A stretch of DNA of 64,000 nt from CAVTOA01 sp963736285 (GCA_963736285.1 CAVTOA010000003.1:558001-622000), one strand, 5' to 3'. Counted from the first letter of the stretch, positions 9,259 through 17,496 are shown. The notes: generated from the letters alone by a model not told the origin. Numbers and translations: made by a program.

Positions 9259-9518
9259 AAGAAGCTAAAAACGCTTGTGCTAGGGCCATCACCAGCGCGT
9301 TAAAGCGATTGCCCCACTCAGACAACGTTAGTACTCGCGGTTCACATCGCCGGTTATCTTTCCATCGCAGTCTTGAGGTGATCTAGCTGTTCTGAGTGAA
9401 GGATTCTGATAGTTCGCCTTCCGTTACCTGCTCAACGTATTTGGAGTTCACATCGATCACTCGAAATAGGCCGATACGTGTACTCAACGACAAAGAGCTG
9501 GTCAGCTGGTCAGGCTGG
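9259..9518. other. Intergenic, nothing recognised
   Basis: No frame with a domain, and no strong hairpin at the end of the permease gene that I can support. Confidence 0.4.
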
Positions 9519-9656
9519 TCAGCTGGAAACGTGAGTACGATTCCCAGACCGTGACTTCGTACTCATTCTCGGTGCCATCGATGGACTTATTCCAGTAAAC
9601 TCCCACACGTCTTTCACCGGACGATCGATCACGACGCTCAGGGTCTTGGATTGCAT
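9519..9656 (-). pseudogene. N-terminal scrap of a START/SRPBCC-like protein
   Basis: From ATG 9656 the frame begins MQSKTLSVVIDRPVKDVWEF, the typical first strand and helix of polyketide-cyclase/SRPBCC proteins (beta strand, then an RPVxxVWEF turn). Unrelated residues follow and then a stop after 45 codons. The rest of the ~140-aa domain is missing. It lies just after the UspA gene on the same strand. Confidence 0.6.
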
Positions 9657-9714
9657 AGCGCCTGATCCTAGAAGAGGGCCCAGCTTTCGACCGCTGCGAC
9701 CGATTTTGGTCTCC

Positions 9715-10200
9715 CTACGGACGCCGCGGCCGAGGCGGGATGGTCCCGATACTGGGGGCGGCCTCTGGCCAGACCAGCAGCACTGGGCAAGGGGCGTTGT
9801 CGACCACAAACCGCGTGTGCACCCCCAAGCTCTTGGGGCCGAGCCTCCGCCGGTCGCCATCGCGGGCCACCACCAGCAGGTCCGCGCCAACGGCAGCGGC
9901 TACCACCTCTTGCTCCGGATGGCCGCCCAGTCGCATCCACGTGCATGGACTATCGAGGCGGTCCGTTGCTGCTCGCAACAGTCGCTCCTCCGAAGCGCTC
10001 GCCAACTCCTCGAGTTGCGGTCCCGGGTCTCGTTCTGGACGTCCACGCCCTAGCAGGGCCGCATAGGCGTCATGAGCCGCCTCTGGCACGTCGACGTCCG
10101 TCACATGCAATAGGGCGACATCGTGGCTCGGCGCATACCTTTTAGCGGCATCCACGCATGCCGGCCACGTGCCCTCAACAACCCAGGCGATAATCGCCAT
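9715..10200 (-). CDS. Universal stress protein (UspA fold), copy 2
   Basis: 161 aa, a paralogue of the protein at 4158-4646 along its whole length. It has MAIIAWVVEGTWPACVDAAKRY at the start and LVVARDGDRRRLGPKSLGVHTRFVVDNAPCPVLLVW at the end, a divergent nucleotide-binding loop. The permease stop at 10213 is 13 bp upstream, so the two probably form an operon. It may sense ATP or a stress signal for the transporter (inference). Confidence 0.88.
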   Translation of the reverse strand: MAIIAWVVEGTWPACVDAAKRYAPSHDVALLHVTDVDVPEAAHDAYAALLGRGRPERDPGPQLEELASASEERLLRAATDRLDSPCTWMRLGGHPEQEVVAAAVGADLLVVARDGDRRRLGPKSLGVHTRFVVDNAPCPVLLVWPEAAPSIGTIPPRPRRP

Positions 10201-10212
10201 ACTTCATACGTA

Positions 10213-11469
10213 TCAGCCCACGAGTCGCAGCGAAACCCACAGGGCCAGCACAGATAGAATCAATGCCGACGGGACGGTAAGAAGCCCTAGCCCGGTGAAC
10301 TCTTTCAGGCTGACGTCTTCGTTGTGCTTAAGCATGGTCCGCCGCCACAGCAACGTAGCCAGCGACCCGGTATACGTCAGATTTGGCCCGATATTGACCC
10401 CGAGCAGCACCGCGAGCACCGCACCCGGACCAATGACCACCGTAAATGGCAGCAGCACCAATACCGCGGGCAGATTGTTGATGAGGTTGGCCAGCAGAGC
10501 CGCGAGCGCAGCGATGCCCAGCAGCGCCAACAACGTCGTATGACCGGGAACCACGCGGCCCAGCACATCCGCGAGTCCATTGTCGACGACCGCCCGCACC
10601 ACGACCCCCAACGACAACACAAAGGCCAAGAAAGGCACTGCCGTCGATCGCATCACCGTGCGCGCAGTGGTGCGGCGCCGCGACAACGTGTGCACCGCGA
10701 GCACTATCGCTCCGATTGTGGCCACCCAGGCCAGGTTGATGCCGAACGCCGAGGCAACCGCGAAACCGACCAACGTCGCCATCACAGTGCCGAAAGCGAA
10801 CCATGGCATCGGAGCGTCCTCGGACGCTGCGGGTATCCGCGCACTCAGGGCAAGGTCGGACGCGAAGAACCGCCGAAAGACCACATACTCAACGGCGATG
10901 GCACACAGCCACGGCAGGGTCATCAGCATGGCGAAGCGGGTAAAGCTCAGTCCCGTTCCGACGAAGGCCAGCAGGTTAGTCAAATTGGACATTGGAAGCA
11001 GCAGCGACGCGCTATTAGACAGATGCAGGCACGAGTACACATGCGGCTTTGCACGCGCGCCGGACGTGGCCGCGCTCGCGAACACCACCGGCGTCAACAA
11101 CACCACAGTGGCGTCCAAACTAAGCACCACCGTGGTGATGGAAGCAATTCCAAACACGACAAGCAACAGCTGCTGCGGTCGCCCCGATGCGGCTCGCGTC
11201 ATCCAAGCCCCGCAAGCACGGAACAGACCTTCGTCGTCACATAGCTGCGCCAAAACCAGTACAGCCGACAAGAAAATGACGACGGGACCTAATTGTTGTA
11301 GCTCGTCCAGCGCGTGATGCGTCGAAATTGCTCCTGCGAGAGTAAGCAACAGTGCCGCTGGCACCGCGACGAACGTTTCAGAGATCCCCCATGGCCGGAT
11401 AGCCGCACAAACCAGCACGGCCAGGAGTAATGCAATGGACAGAGTCTCGGCAAGTGCGGTGTTAATCAA
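10213..11469 (-). CDS. ArsB/SLC13-type permease, intact copy
   Basis: 418 aa with 10-12 hydrophobic segments. The first half has VLSLDATVVLLTPVVFA and SNSASLLLPMSNLTNLLAF; the second has ANLINNLPAVLVLLPF and LLGVNIGPNLTYTGSLATLLW. These are the paired membrane-re-entrant motifs of the ArsB/NhaD-like ion transporter superfamily, and SNLTNLLAF/GPNLTYTGSLATLLW are close to ArsB. An arsenite or organic-anion efflux role is possible, but no arsR or arsC is nearby. Followed by UspA copy 2. A frameshifted paralogue lies at 4659. Confidence 0.88.
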   Translation of the reverse strand: MINTALAETLSIALLLAVLVCAAIRPWGISETFVAVPAALLLTLAGAISTHHALDELQQLGPVVIFLSAVLVLAQLCDDEGLFRACGAWMTRAASGRPQQLLLVVFGIASITTVVLSLDATVVLLTPVVFASAATSGARAKPHVYSCLHLSNSASLLLPMSNLTNLLAFVGTGLSFTRFAMLMTLPWLCAIAVEYVVFRRFFASDLALSARIPAASEDAPMPWFAFGTVMATLVGFAVASAFGINLAWVATIGAIVLAVHTLSRRRTTARTVMRSTAVPFLAFVLSLGVVVRAVVDNGLADVLGRVVPGHTTLLALLGIAALAALLANLINNLPAVLVLLPFTVVIGPGAVLAVLLGVNIGPNLTYTGSLATLLWRRTMLKHNEDVSLKEFTGLGLLTVPSALILSVLALWVSLRLVG

Positions 11470-11599
11470 AGTCTCCTAGCCGTAAACGCTGCGCTGTCGC
11501 GAGTATCGAAGCAGACTTGCGGCGCATACGGTGCGGAAATGGAAAATAGCGATATTCGCCATGATGCTGTGGATTAACGGGTTCGCTACTTGGCACCGC

Positions 11600-11656
11600 T
11601 TTTTTGCGGATTGCCCGCGATATTGGTGCTCAATATCGCGGGCAATCCGCAAAAAA
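11600..11656. terminator. Very strong bidirectional terminator hairpin
   Basis: 26-bp perfectly complementary arms (11600-11625 and 11631-11656) around a 5-base loop, with T6 on one side and A6 on the other. It serves the NmrA-like gene ending at 11664 and could also stop transcription in the other direction. Confidence 0.85.
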
Positions 11657-11663
11657 CCAAGGG

Positions 11664-12464
11664 CTAGCGCGAGGCGAGCCAGGCGTCGAACGTCGTCGGC
11701 GCGATATGCGCTTCCCGGCCGGGAAGCAGCACTTCCCCCGCCATCGCGACACCGATAGGGCCCTGCCAGCTCGGCACCAGTCGCGCCTTCTCGCCTCGGG
11801 CGGCAAGCGTGCGCCGCGCCAGGTCCACTAGGTCTTGAGTTTCGGGTCCGGCGAGCTCACGTATGCCACCGACAGGTTCGCCGACAGCAGCCTCGACCAG
11901 GGTCTCCGCCACGTCCGGCACCGCAACCGGCTGCATCAGCAACGGCGGAACAACCGCGGTGCCTTCATGAAGCGTCCATCCCACCACCATCTCGGGGAAC
12001 TCAAAAAACTGGGTCGCCCGGACGATCGTCACCGGAACCGGGCCAGCCAGCGCGACCCGTTCCTGCTCGCGCTTACCCGCGTAGTGGCCGTTTCCCTCTA
12101 CCCGATCAATGCCCACAATGGACAGTACGACATGGTGCCGCACGCTCGTCTTTTCCTCGGCCGCCAGCAACTGCCGGGTGGCCGTGCCGAAGAAATGGCG
12201 CGACTCCTCCGCGTCAATGGCGGAAAGGTTTGTGACGTCGATAACCGCATCCGCACCCGCAAGCGCATCCACCAGACCGTCCCCGGTCAGGACGTCCGCA
12301 CCCATCGAGCGGGCGATGACCACCGGGTCATGCCCAGCTCGCCGTAGTGCCTCGACCGTCTGCCGACCAACCAAACCCGTGCCACCCGCATGAACGCCTC
12401 CCTGTTTGGCCTGTTGTTTGACCGGTGATTTCCCTGGCGTTTCCTCGGCAATTTGACCGGTCAT
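11664..12464 (-). CDS. NmrA-like NAD(P)-binding protein (atypical SDR), disturbed 5' end
   Basis: About 245 residues of Rossmann-type SDR: GGTGLVGRQTVEALRRAGHDPVVIAR, the DVTNLSAID region and PVTIVRATQFFEF are visible. The family uses NAD(P)H as sensor or cofactor. The natural start seems to be ATG 12391 with GGAGG seven bases before it. That ATG is one base out of frame with the body, so a small deletion has probably removed part of the usual MxxLVTGG leader. The frame stays open upstream and could start at 12464 inside the GACCGGTC repeat, giving a foreign ~20-aa N-terminus. It may be a recent pseudogene. Confidence 0.7.
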   Translation of the reverse strand: MTGQIAEETPGKSPVKQQAKQGGVHAGGTGLVGRQTVEALRRAGHDPVVIARSMGADVLTGDGLVDALAGADAVIDVTNLSAIDAEESRHFFGTATRQLLAAEEKTSVRHHVVLSIVGIDRVEGNGHYAGKREQERVALAGPVPVTIVRATQFFEFPEMVVGWTLHEGTAVVPPLLMQPVAVPDVAETLVEAAVGEPVGGIRELAGPETQDLVDLARRTLAARGEKARLVPSWQGPIGVAMAGEVLLPGREAHIAPTTFDAWLASR

Positions 12465-12533
12465 TCAAACGAAGATGGAAGTACCGGTGAAAAACTCAGG
12501 GAATCGCGCGCAATCTGACCGGTCAAACAGTGG
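12411..12533. repeat. GTTTGACCGGTC repeat, locus 2
   Basis: Contains TTGTTTGACCGGT at ~12414, TTTGACCGGTCA at ~12452 and TGACCGGTCAAACAG at 12515-12529. Read in reverse, a ~50-bp block (GACCGGTCA, then a GGAAACGCC core, then CACCGGTCAAACA) matches locus 3 at 19570-19617. In both places GGAGG and ATG follow closely, so the unit may carry or replace translation signals. Confidence 0.75.
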
Positions 12534-12579
12534 ACGTGGCCCTGTGTCTTTGGCCTGTCCTCCTTGACACATTAGCCGG

Positions 12580-13698
12580 CTAGGAGCGGTTTGTTCTAGC
12601 GGCCGCCGACGGGGGCTGCGGCATTACGACCGATTCGCCCGGAAGATTCGGCACACCGGGTGTTCGGCCGGGCGGCGAACCGTGCTGCGGCTGAGGCGGG
12701 CCAGGCGGTCGTCCCGGAGACCAGGTGCTAGCCTGCCCGGGCGGACCGGGCGGACCGGGCGGACCGGGCGGAGGAGGTGAACCGTATGGCGGCCGCCAAC
12801 CCGGCTGTTCGGGTTGTTGGCCGGGACGCGGACCTTGGGCTTGAGCTGGCTGACCTGGTTCTGGGTTCGGTTGGCCATCAGAACCAGGTGGCCCGAACGA
12901 CGGCCGTCTAGGCCACTCGGGTTTTCTCCCCCACGGGTCGGGTGGCCTATCTTTTTCGAGTGCAATATGGGTAGCCCAGAGATCCTTCGTGATACCGACA
13001 AAATAGTTCTGATGTTCTTTGTAAATCTCGTCCCAGGCCACCGGAGGAAACGACTTTTCCATTTCTTGTTCAAACGAAATGAGCTCAGCGACTATTTCAT
13101 CTGGATTAGCGTTCCTTCTTTTGTAGAGTTCTGCTTTTTTTCTTGCGATTTTATTAAAAACTTCTTGTCTCCAGGGCCCGCTTGCTTGCCTTAGGTGCGC
13201 GTGTTGCTTCGCAAGCATTCTTTGAACATTTCCTTTGGCCCAGCGCACCGCGTTGTTTATCCCGCCCACTTGGAGGTGGCGTAGGCGGGAGTTCGGAGGT
13301 CCTGGCAAGCGGCGCAACTGATCCGCTTGAAAGCCGTGCCATCGGCCAATAAGCTCGTAGTGTTTTGATGCCCATTCGTCTACGCGTTGATATGGTTGGC
13401 GGTTCGTAGAGTCCAAAATCGAGTCGCACCAGCTTTCAATCGTCCAAACGTTCCTTTGTTCGACGGATTTGCGCAGCTGCTCCGCTTCATCTCTGGCAAG
13501 CCTTTCCAGTTCGGAAATTGCCACGTTTAGCAAGCGTGCTTTTTCGGGATTTCCCCCGTCTTCCCGATCCGGGTGCACCGGTTTCATGAGCCGACGGTGG
13601 TTCCTCCTAGCATCAGCTAAAGAGGCGCCGCCACCGATCTTAAGGAACTTTCGGGGATCTCGCTTTACTTCTTCTTCTGTTATTTCTGCCCCAGCCAT
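12580..13698 (-). CDS. J-domain-like protein with proline-rich tail
   Basis: 372 aa. Residues ~15-75 look like a J domain: LADARRNHRRLMKPVHPDREDGGNPEKARLLNVAISEL, with the HPD tripeptide needed to stimulate DnaK. The start MAGAEITEEEVKRDPRKFLKIGG replaces the usual helix I. The middle 170 residues are charged and helical with no family I recognise. The last ~110 residues are Pro/Gly/Gln rich with collagen-like PGPPGPPGPPGQ repeats, from a 9-bp DNA repeat near 12737-12775. No TM segment or signal. It is a cytosolic co-chaperone-like protein of unknown client. Confidence 0.65.
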   Translation of the reverse strand: MAGAEITEEEVKRDPRKFLKIGGGASLADARRNHRRLMKPVHPDREDGGNPEKARLLNVAISELERLARDEAEQLRKSVEQRNVWTIESWCDSILDSTNRQPYQRVDEWASKHYELIGRWHGFQADQLRRLPGPPNSRLRHLQVGGINNAVRWAKGNVQRMLAKQHAHLRQASGPWRQEVFNKIARKKAELYKRRNANPDEIVAELISFEQEMEKSFPPVAWDEIYKEHQNYFVGITKDLWATHIALEKDRPPDPWGRKPEWPRRPSFGPPGSDGQPNPEPGQPAQAQGPRPGQQPEQPGWRPPYGSPPPPGPPGPPGPPGQASTWSPGRPPGPPQPQHGSPPGRTPGVPNLPGESVVMPQPPSAAARTNRS

Positions 13699-13916
13699 GT
13701 TCTGATTTGATCACAGAGCCTCAAGCGCTGCCGCTGCAACAGCAGCTTTGACCCAAACGTCGATACACAGTGGACAGTCAGATGACGACCCCAGTCGGTT
13801 GGCGAATAGGAGCCCGACTGAGAGCGTGACTAGGAGCGGCGGCGGGGCTCCCAACCGCTAGCTGCCCGCCACTCCCCGTCAGCGAAAACACAGAGTCAGC
13901 CGCGCATGTACCGCCC

Positions 13917-13949
13917 CGGTTAAGTCCTACCGCGGGTAGGACTTAACCG
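13917..13949. promoter_or_regulatory. Operator palindrome of the vapBC operon
   Basis: 15-bp perfect arms CGGTTAAGTCCTACC and its complement (13917-13931 and 13935-13949) with a 3-bp spacer. A further half-site GGTAGGA overlaps the probable -10 box TAGGAT (13951-13956). The start ATG is 7 bp after the -10, so the mRNA is probably leaderless and autorepressed by VapB. Confidence 0.75.
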
Positions 13950-13962
13950 GTAGGATAGAACT

Positions 13963-14298
13963 ATGGCTGTTCGTACACACCCGAAGATGTCAGTGACGTT
14001 GGACCCTGCTGCTGCGCTGGCCGCGAGGCGATTGGCAAAAGCGCAAGGGGTGAGTGTGTCGGCCTGGTTGTCGCAAGCAGCGTTGGATCAGGCGCGATGG
14101 ATAGAAGGTATGAATGGGATCGCCGAGTGGGAGTCGGTGCATGGTCCAGTTGGCGACGTCGAGTTTGCTGCTGCGCGGGATGAACTTGCCGCTTTGGGTG
14201 CCACGCGGCGTGATCCGGCACGGGTAGCCGCCGCGCATGCTGCTTTGGCGGCGATTGAAGAGGTTGATGACGATTCTGTATCTCACCGGGCGTCATGA
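13963..14298 (+). CDS. vapB: VapB-type antitoxin
   Basis: 111 aa. The N-terminus MSVTLDPAAALAARRLAKAQGVSVSAWLSQAAL is a ribbon-helix-helix domain. The C-terminal part (ARDELAALGATRRDPARVAAAHAALAAIEE) would wrap the toxin. The start at 13963 is fixed by the promoter position. It overlaps vapC by 4 bp. A decayed copy of this gene lies at 14842-15003. It most likely represses from the 13917-13949 palindrome. Confidence 0.85.
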   Translation: MAVRTHPKMSVTLDPAAALAARRLAKAQGVSVSAWLSQAALDQARWIEGMNGIAEWESVHGPVGDVEFAAARDELAALGATRRDPARVAAAHAALAAIEEVDDDSVSHRAS

Positions 14299-14681
14299 TG
14301 GCGGGTGTCGTCTACGACGCAGGGGCGTTAATCGCTGCGGAACGTAACAGTCGCTGGATGTGGGCCTTGCATAAGGCGGCGTTAGCCGATCACGTTGTAC
14401 CGGTGGTACCGGCCCCAGCGCTAGCACAGGTATGGCGAGGTGGTGCGACGCAAGCGTCGTTGGGGCGTTTGCTGCGCGGATGCGATATCGCCGGCTTTCC
14501 GTCTGAGGACGCCAAGTCTGTAGGTGTCATCCTGGCTAAAGCAGGTACCAGCGACGTCGTTGATGCCCACGTACTCCTAATAGCGCTTCGACGCGAGGCG
14601 GTCATCGTCACTAGCGATCCCAACGACATTGGCCATCTCAATGACGCTATGGGCGCCAAACTAGCCGTAAAAACAATCTGA
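14295..14681 (+). CDS. vapC: VapC-type PIN-domain toxin
   Basis: 128 aa. PIN nuclease residues are present: the first Asp in VVYDAGALIAAE, the Glu in AAE, the conserved TSDVVDAHVLLIALR (Asp pair) and the last SDPNDIGHL. PIN toxins cut tRNA or rRNA with Mg2+. ATG 14295 overlaps the vapB stop; ATG 14298 follows at once. Complete in length. Confidence 0.9.
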   Translation: MMAGVVYDAGALIAAERNSRWMWALHKAALADHVVPVVPAPALAQVWRGGATQASLGRLLRGCDIAGFPSEDAKSVGVILAKAGTSDVVDAHVLLIALRREAVIVTSDPNDIGHLNDAMGAKLAVKTI

Positions 14682-14841
14682 CTGACGTTGAGACCGTCGA
14701 CTTTCGACCACATCTCCAGAGTGAATTCCGAAGATGCTCGGCGTGCATCAAATCCACAGTGAAACCGGCCGCAAGGGTGCGGACGAAACGGAAGTTACTC
14801 TCGCCAGACACGTGTTTTGCATCAGGCAATGGTCTGCTTAG

Positions 14842-15003
14842 TGCGACTCGGCCTGGTTATCGCAAGCGGAACTGGATCAGACGCGGTGGATAAGGGTATG
14901 AATTGCGATCGCCGAGTGTGGAGTCGGTACCTGGTCCAGTCGGCGATGTCGCGTTTGCTGCTCCCCAGGACGAACTTGCTGCTATGGGCGCCACGCGGCG
15001 TTA
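14842..15003 (+). pseudogene. Decayed second copy of vapB
   Basis: The DNA from about 14842 (a TCGGCCTGGTTATCGCAAGC block) to GCCACGCGGCGT at 15001 aligns closely with 14058-14210 of the intact vapB, with several small indels that destroy the frame. It shows that this locus once carried a tandem antitoxin. Confidence 0.75.
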
Positions 15004-15058
15004 ACTGAACACTAGCTATAAAACAATCTTGCCGAAACCGGGAACAGAGAACTCGAGA

Positions 15059-15371
15059 TCAGGGGAACAAAGTCAAAGCATCCACATGGCTCAAAGGAAA
15101 ATCAGCGTAGGTAATGACCAGCTCCGCCATACGAACCAAGTCCGCTTTGGTCAGTTCTACAAGCTCGAGCTCACCAGAACTAATGGCTTGCAGAAACGCG
15201 GCTTCGGAGTAGGGCCAACGCGGGTCGCTAGGAAGTAACAGACTTCAGTGAGCACAGGGCTTGGCATCAGCAGCGGGCCGGAATGCTGCTCTAGCAAAAC
15301 ACGGCATCGTTTATGGTCATATCTGTTTCGTTTAGGGCCGCGACCAGTGGTCCAGTGTCACCCGCAATCAC
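15059..15371 (-). pseudogene. Decayed PIN-domain toxin (VapC)
   Basis: The GTG at 15371 overlaps the antitoxin stop by 4 bp. The frame starts VIAGDTGPLVAALNETD (PIN motif 1). A frameshift follows near 15300. A second frame continues MPSPVLTEVCYFLASDPRW and ELTKADLVRMAELVITYADFPLSHVDAL, the central and C-terminal PIN motifs, and ends at 15059. The intact VapC at 57264 has the same ordered motifs. The region after YADF lacks the final catalytic Asp, so the toxin is dead. Confidence 0.8.
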
Positions 15372-15622
15372 GAGGCAGGCCGCCGCGCAAACTCTTCTCG
15401 TAGGAGACCTTCTGATCGTGCGGCCAGATCTGATTCGGCGCGCATCAAACCCGCAAACGAAAGCCGGCGTAAAGGAGCCGAAACTGAACTTGCGGGTGGT
15501 TCCACCACCGCGGGTTCGTCTTTAACTAGATGCAAAACGACAGCACGAACCGCGCTTGCTTGATCTGGGGTCAGCCGATCCACCACATCATGCAGCTCTG
15601 GGTACTCATGTGCGAGTGACAT
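15368..15622 (-). CDS. Antitoxin of the broken VapBC pair
   Basis: 84 aa, start MSLAHEYPELHDVVDRLTPDQASAVRAVVLHLV. It is a helical N-terminus with a polar, Pro-rich linker and a C-terminal LRRLSFAGLMRAESDLAARSEGLLREEF segment, the toxin-binding tail. The toxin gene starts inside its stop codon and is broken. The antitoxin frame is complete, so it may still repress or cross-neutralise a relative (inference). Confidence 0.75.
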   Translation of the reverse strand: MSLAHEYPELHDVVDRLTPDQASAVRAVVLHLVKDEPAVVEPPASSVSAPLRRLSFAGLMRAESDLAARSEGLLREEFARRPAS

Positions 15623-15754
15623 GACGCCAGTCTATCGGGTTACGAGCCGGTGCTCCCCTGTTCAGGGGGCGGGCTCCTCTTTGCATCTCCAGGCAATGGT
15701 CTGCCTAGTGCGACAGCCTTGACCAGCCCCGTAGCCTGCCAGCATCCGAGTAGC

Positions 15755-15774
15755 ATGTATATAATTCTGTACAT
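15755..15774 (+). promoter_or_regulatory. Leaderless promoter/operator of the Phd-RelE pair
   Basis: ATGTATATAATTCTGTACAT has ATGTA/TACAT ends. A consensus -10 TATAAT at 15760-15765 lies 7 bp before ATG 15773, so the transcript probably starts at the codon itself. The palindromic ends suggest autoregulation. Confidence 0.65.
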
Positions 15775-16057
15775 GAGAACTGTTTCTTCGGCGACTGCAC
15801 GGGCGGAGCTGGCCACACTTCTTGACGAAGTTACTGGCGAGCACGAGGTTGTCACTATCACCCGTAACGGCGAACCCGCCGCCGTATTGATCTCCGCGCA
15901 CGAATGGGAATCGTGGGAAGAAACCCAATACTGGTCTCAGCCAGAGAACGCAGCATCACTACGGGAAGCAATCGCAGATAAAACACCTCCCGTTCCATTC
16001 GAAGAGGCTTTTCCAGAATTCGTAGCAAGTAAGAAACGAGAAAACGGTGCGCTATAA
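15773..16057 (+). CDS. Phd/YefM-family antitoxin
   Basis: 94 aa from ATG 15773, placed by the -10 box. The N-terminus SSATARAELATLLDEVTGEHEVVTITRNGEPAAVLISAHEWESWEET is the YefM/Phd DNA-binding fold. The C-terminal ALLREAIAD-like helix and FEEAFPEF are the toxin-binding part. It overlaps the RelE start (16047) by 11 bp. Autorepressor by family. Confidence 0.9.
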   Translation: MRTVSSATARAELATLLDEVTGEHEVVTITRNGEPAAVLISAHEWESWEETQYWSQPENAASLREAIADKTPPVPFEEAFPEFVASKKRENGAL

Positions 16058-16313
16058 GGTTATGTTTAAAGCTGCGGCGCAACGTGATATTAACAATCTT
16101 CCACGCAAAATCGCCGATGTCGTTTTGGAATTTATCTATTCGTCGCTGTCGGAAAATCCTTACCGAGTGGGCAAGCCTCTCCACTGGGAATGGGAGGGCC
16201 ACTACGCGGCCCGGCGATCTTCTTATCGGATCGTGTACACAATCGACAATGATCGAGTGGTAGTCAAAATTGTGAAAGTAGCTGCTCGCCCCGACGCTTA
16301 CCGACCTCGCTAG
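16047..16313 (+). CDS. RelE-family toxin
   Basis: 88 aa from GTG 16047 (MRYKVMFKAAAQRDINNLPRKIADVVLEF). The RelE pattern ENPYRVGKPL, then GHYAARRSSYRIVYTID and the C-terminal H/A-x-R-x-x-Y-R-P-R end (AARPDAYRPR) are present. The last conserved His is Ala here, which may alter cleavage. Coupled to the antitoxin before it. Confidence 0.9.
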   Translation: MRYKVMFKAAAQRDINNLPRKIADVVLEFIYSSLSENPYRVGKPLHWEWEGHYAARRSSYRIVYTIDNDRVVVKIVKVAARPDAYRPR

Positions 16314-16326
16314 TAAGTGTTCCGCG

Positions 16327-17298
16327 CTACGGGAACAGCAGGACTTTCCCGGTGGTACGCCGCCCCTCGAGCGCACGGTGAGCGTGCACAGCCTCGTCGA
16401 GACGGAAGCGCTCTCCGATTCGGACGGTGAGCGTGCCGTCAGCAATGGCGGAGAATAGCTCGCCGGCGCGCCACAATAGCTCTGATCGGGTTGCCGTGTA
16501 GTCGCCGAGATTAGGGCGAGTCAAAAAAACCGAACCCGCGCCGTTGAGTCGCTGCACGTCAAATGGCGGCACTTGACCGCTGGAACCTCCGTAGAGCGCC
16601 AGCATGCCGCGTCGGCTCAGGCTGGCCAGGCTGGCATCGAACGTCGCCTTGCCAACCCCGTCGTAGGCAACCGCGACTCCGGCTCCTCGGGTCATTCGGC
16701 GCACTTCCGCCGCGACGTCGTCGACTTCGGTGTAGCGAATCACCTCGACGGCCCCGGCCTCACGCGCGAGGTGTTCTTTTTCTGCGGTGGAGACTGTGCC
16801 GATCACGCGCCCGCCACGGCTGGTGATCAACTGGGTAAGCATGAGCCCGACGCCACCAGCGGCGGCATGCACTAAGGCGATCTCGCCGGACTGGATGGGA
16901 AATGTCGAGCTGGTGAGGTAGTGAGCAGTCATGCCCTGGAGCAATGTGGCCGCGGCGACATCGTCACCAATGCCGTCAGGAATAGGAACGGCCTGCGCGG
17001 CTGGCACCACCACCTGCTCCGCATAGCTTCGACCCGCTGCCGCCCAGGCCACTCGTGCGCCCACCGCGAAACCGTCCACATGTAGCCCCACCGCGATGAC
17101 CCGGCCAGCGCCTTCATGGCCGGGTATGAACGGGAGATCTACCGAATACACGCCGCCGCGCTGGTAGGTGTCGATGAAATTGACGCCCGCTGCTGCCACC
17201 CGCACCAGCAATTCGCCCTCGCCTGGGACCGGCGCTTCGACCTCGGCTGATTCGAGAGTCTCTGGTCCGCCAGGCTTGGTCACCACGATCGCGTGCAT
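16327..17298 (-). CDS. NADPH:quinone oxidoreductase (zinc-free MDR)
   Basis: 323 aa from ATG 17298 (MHAIVVTKPGGPETLE); 17325 would add nine residues. Medium-chain reductase: GVNFIDTYQRGGVYSVDLPFIPGHEGAGRV, the cofactor loop VHAAAGGVGLMLTQL, and GKATFDASLASL. There are no Cys ligands for structural zinc, as in QOR/zeta-crystallin. One-electron quinone reduction or enal reduction with NADPH is likely. Divergent from the S9 peptidase, with a shared operator region. Confidence 0.9.
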   Translation of the reverse strand: MHAIVVTKPGGPETLESAEVEAPVPGEGELLVRVAAAGVNFIDTYQRGGVYSVDLPFIPGHEGAGRVIAVGLHVDGFAVGARVAWAAAGRSYAEQVVVPAAQAVPIPDGIGDDVAAATLLQGMTAHYLTSSTFPIQSGEIALVHAAAGGVGLMLTQLITSRGGRVIGTVSTAEKEHLAREAGAVEVIRYTEVDDVAAEVRRMTRGAGVAVAYDGVGKATFDASLASLSRRGMLALYGGSSGQVPPFDVQRLNGAGSVFLTRPNLGDYTATRSELLWRAGELFSAIADGTLTVRIGERFRLDEAVHAHRALEGRRTTGKVLLFP

Positions 17299-17345
17299 AT
17301 GGGCACCCTTTCCCAGCTGAGTCATGCAGACAGGTGGACTTCAAC

Positions 17346-17444
17346 GGTCCAGTCTGCGGCACGAATCGCGATTGGACCAGCGACTGGACCAGATAGACGG
17401 GCGATGGAACGATGCACTCGGCAAGACGCTGCAGTGCACTGCAG
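17346..17444. promoter_or_regulatory. Shared divergent control region
   Basis: GGTCCAGTC at 17346-17354 and GACTGGACC at 17382-17390 form a spaced inverted repeat, with a TTGGACCAG half-site between them at 17372. A perfect 16-bp palindrome CTGCAGTGCACTGCAG lies at 17429-17444. Both sites sit between the qor-like and peptidase genes. The binding factor is unknown. Confidence 0.55.
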
Positions 17445-17496
17445 AGCGCGCTCGCGCACTCCAACGGACTGACGACGTTTCCGGAAGGCGACCCAC

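Noticed and set aside
10324..11244. Long Arg/His/Gln-rich forward frame, and another at 10580-11317
   Set aside because: Antisense to the intact permease; composition is the shadow of a hydrophobic gene.
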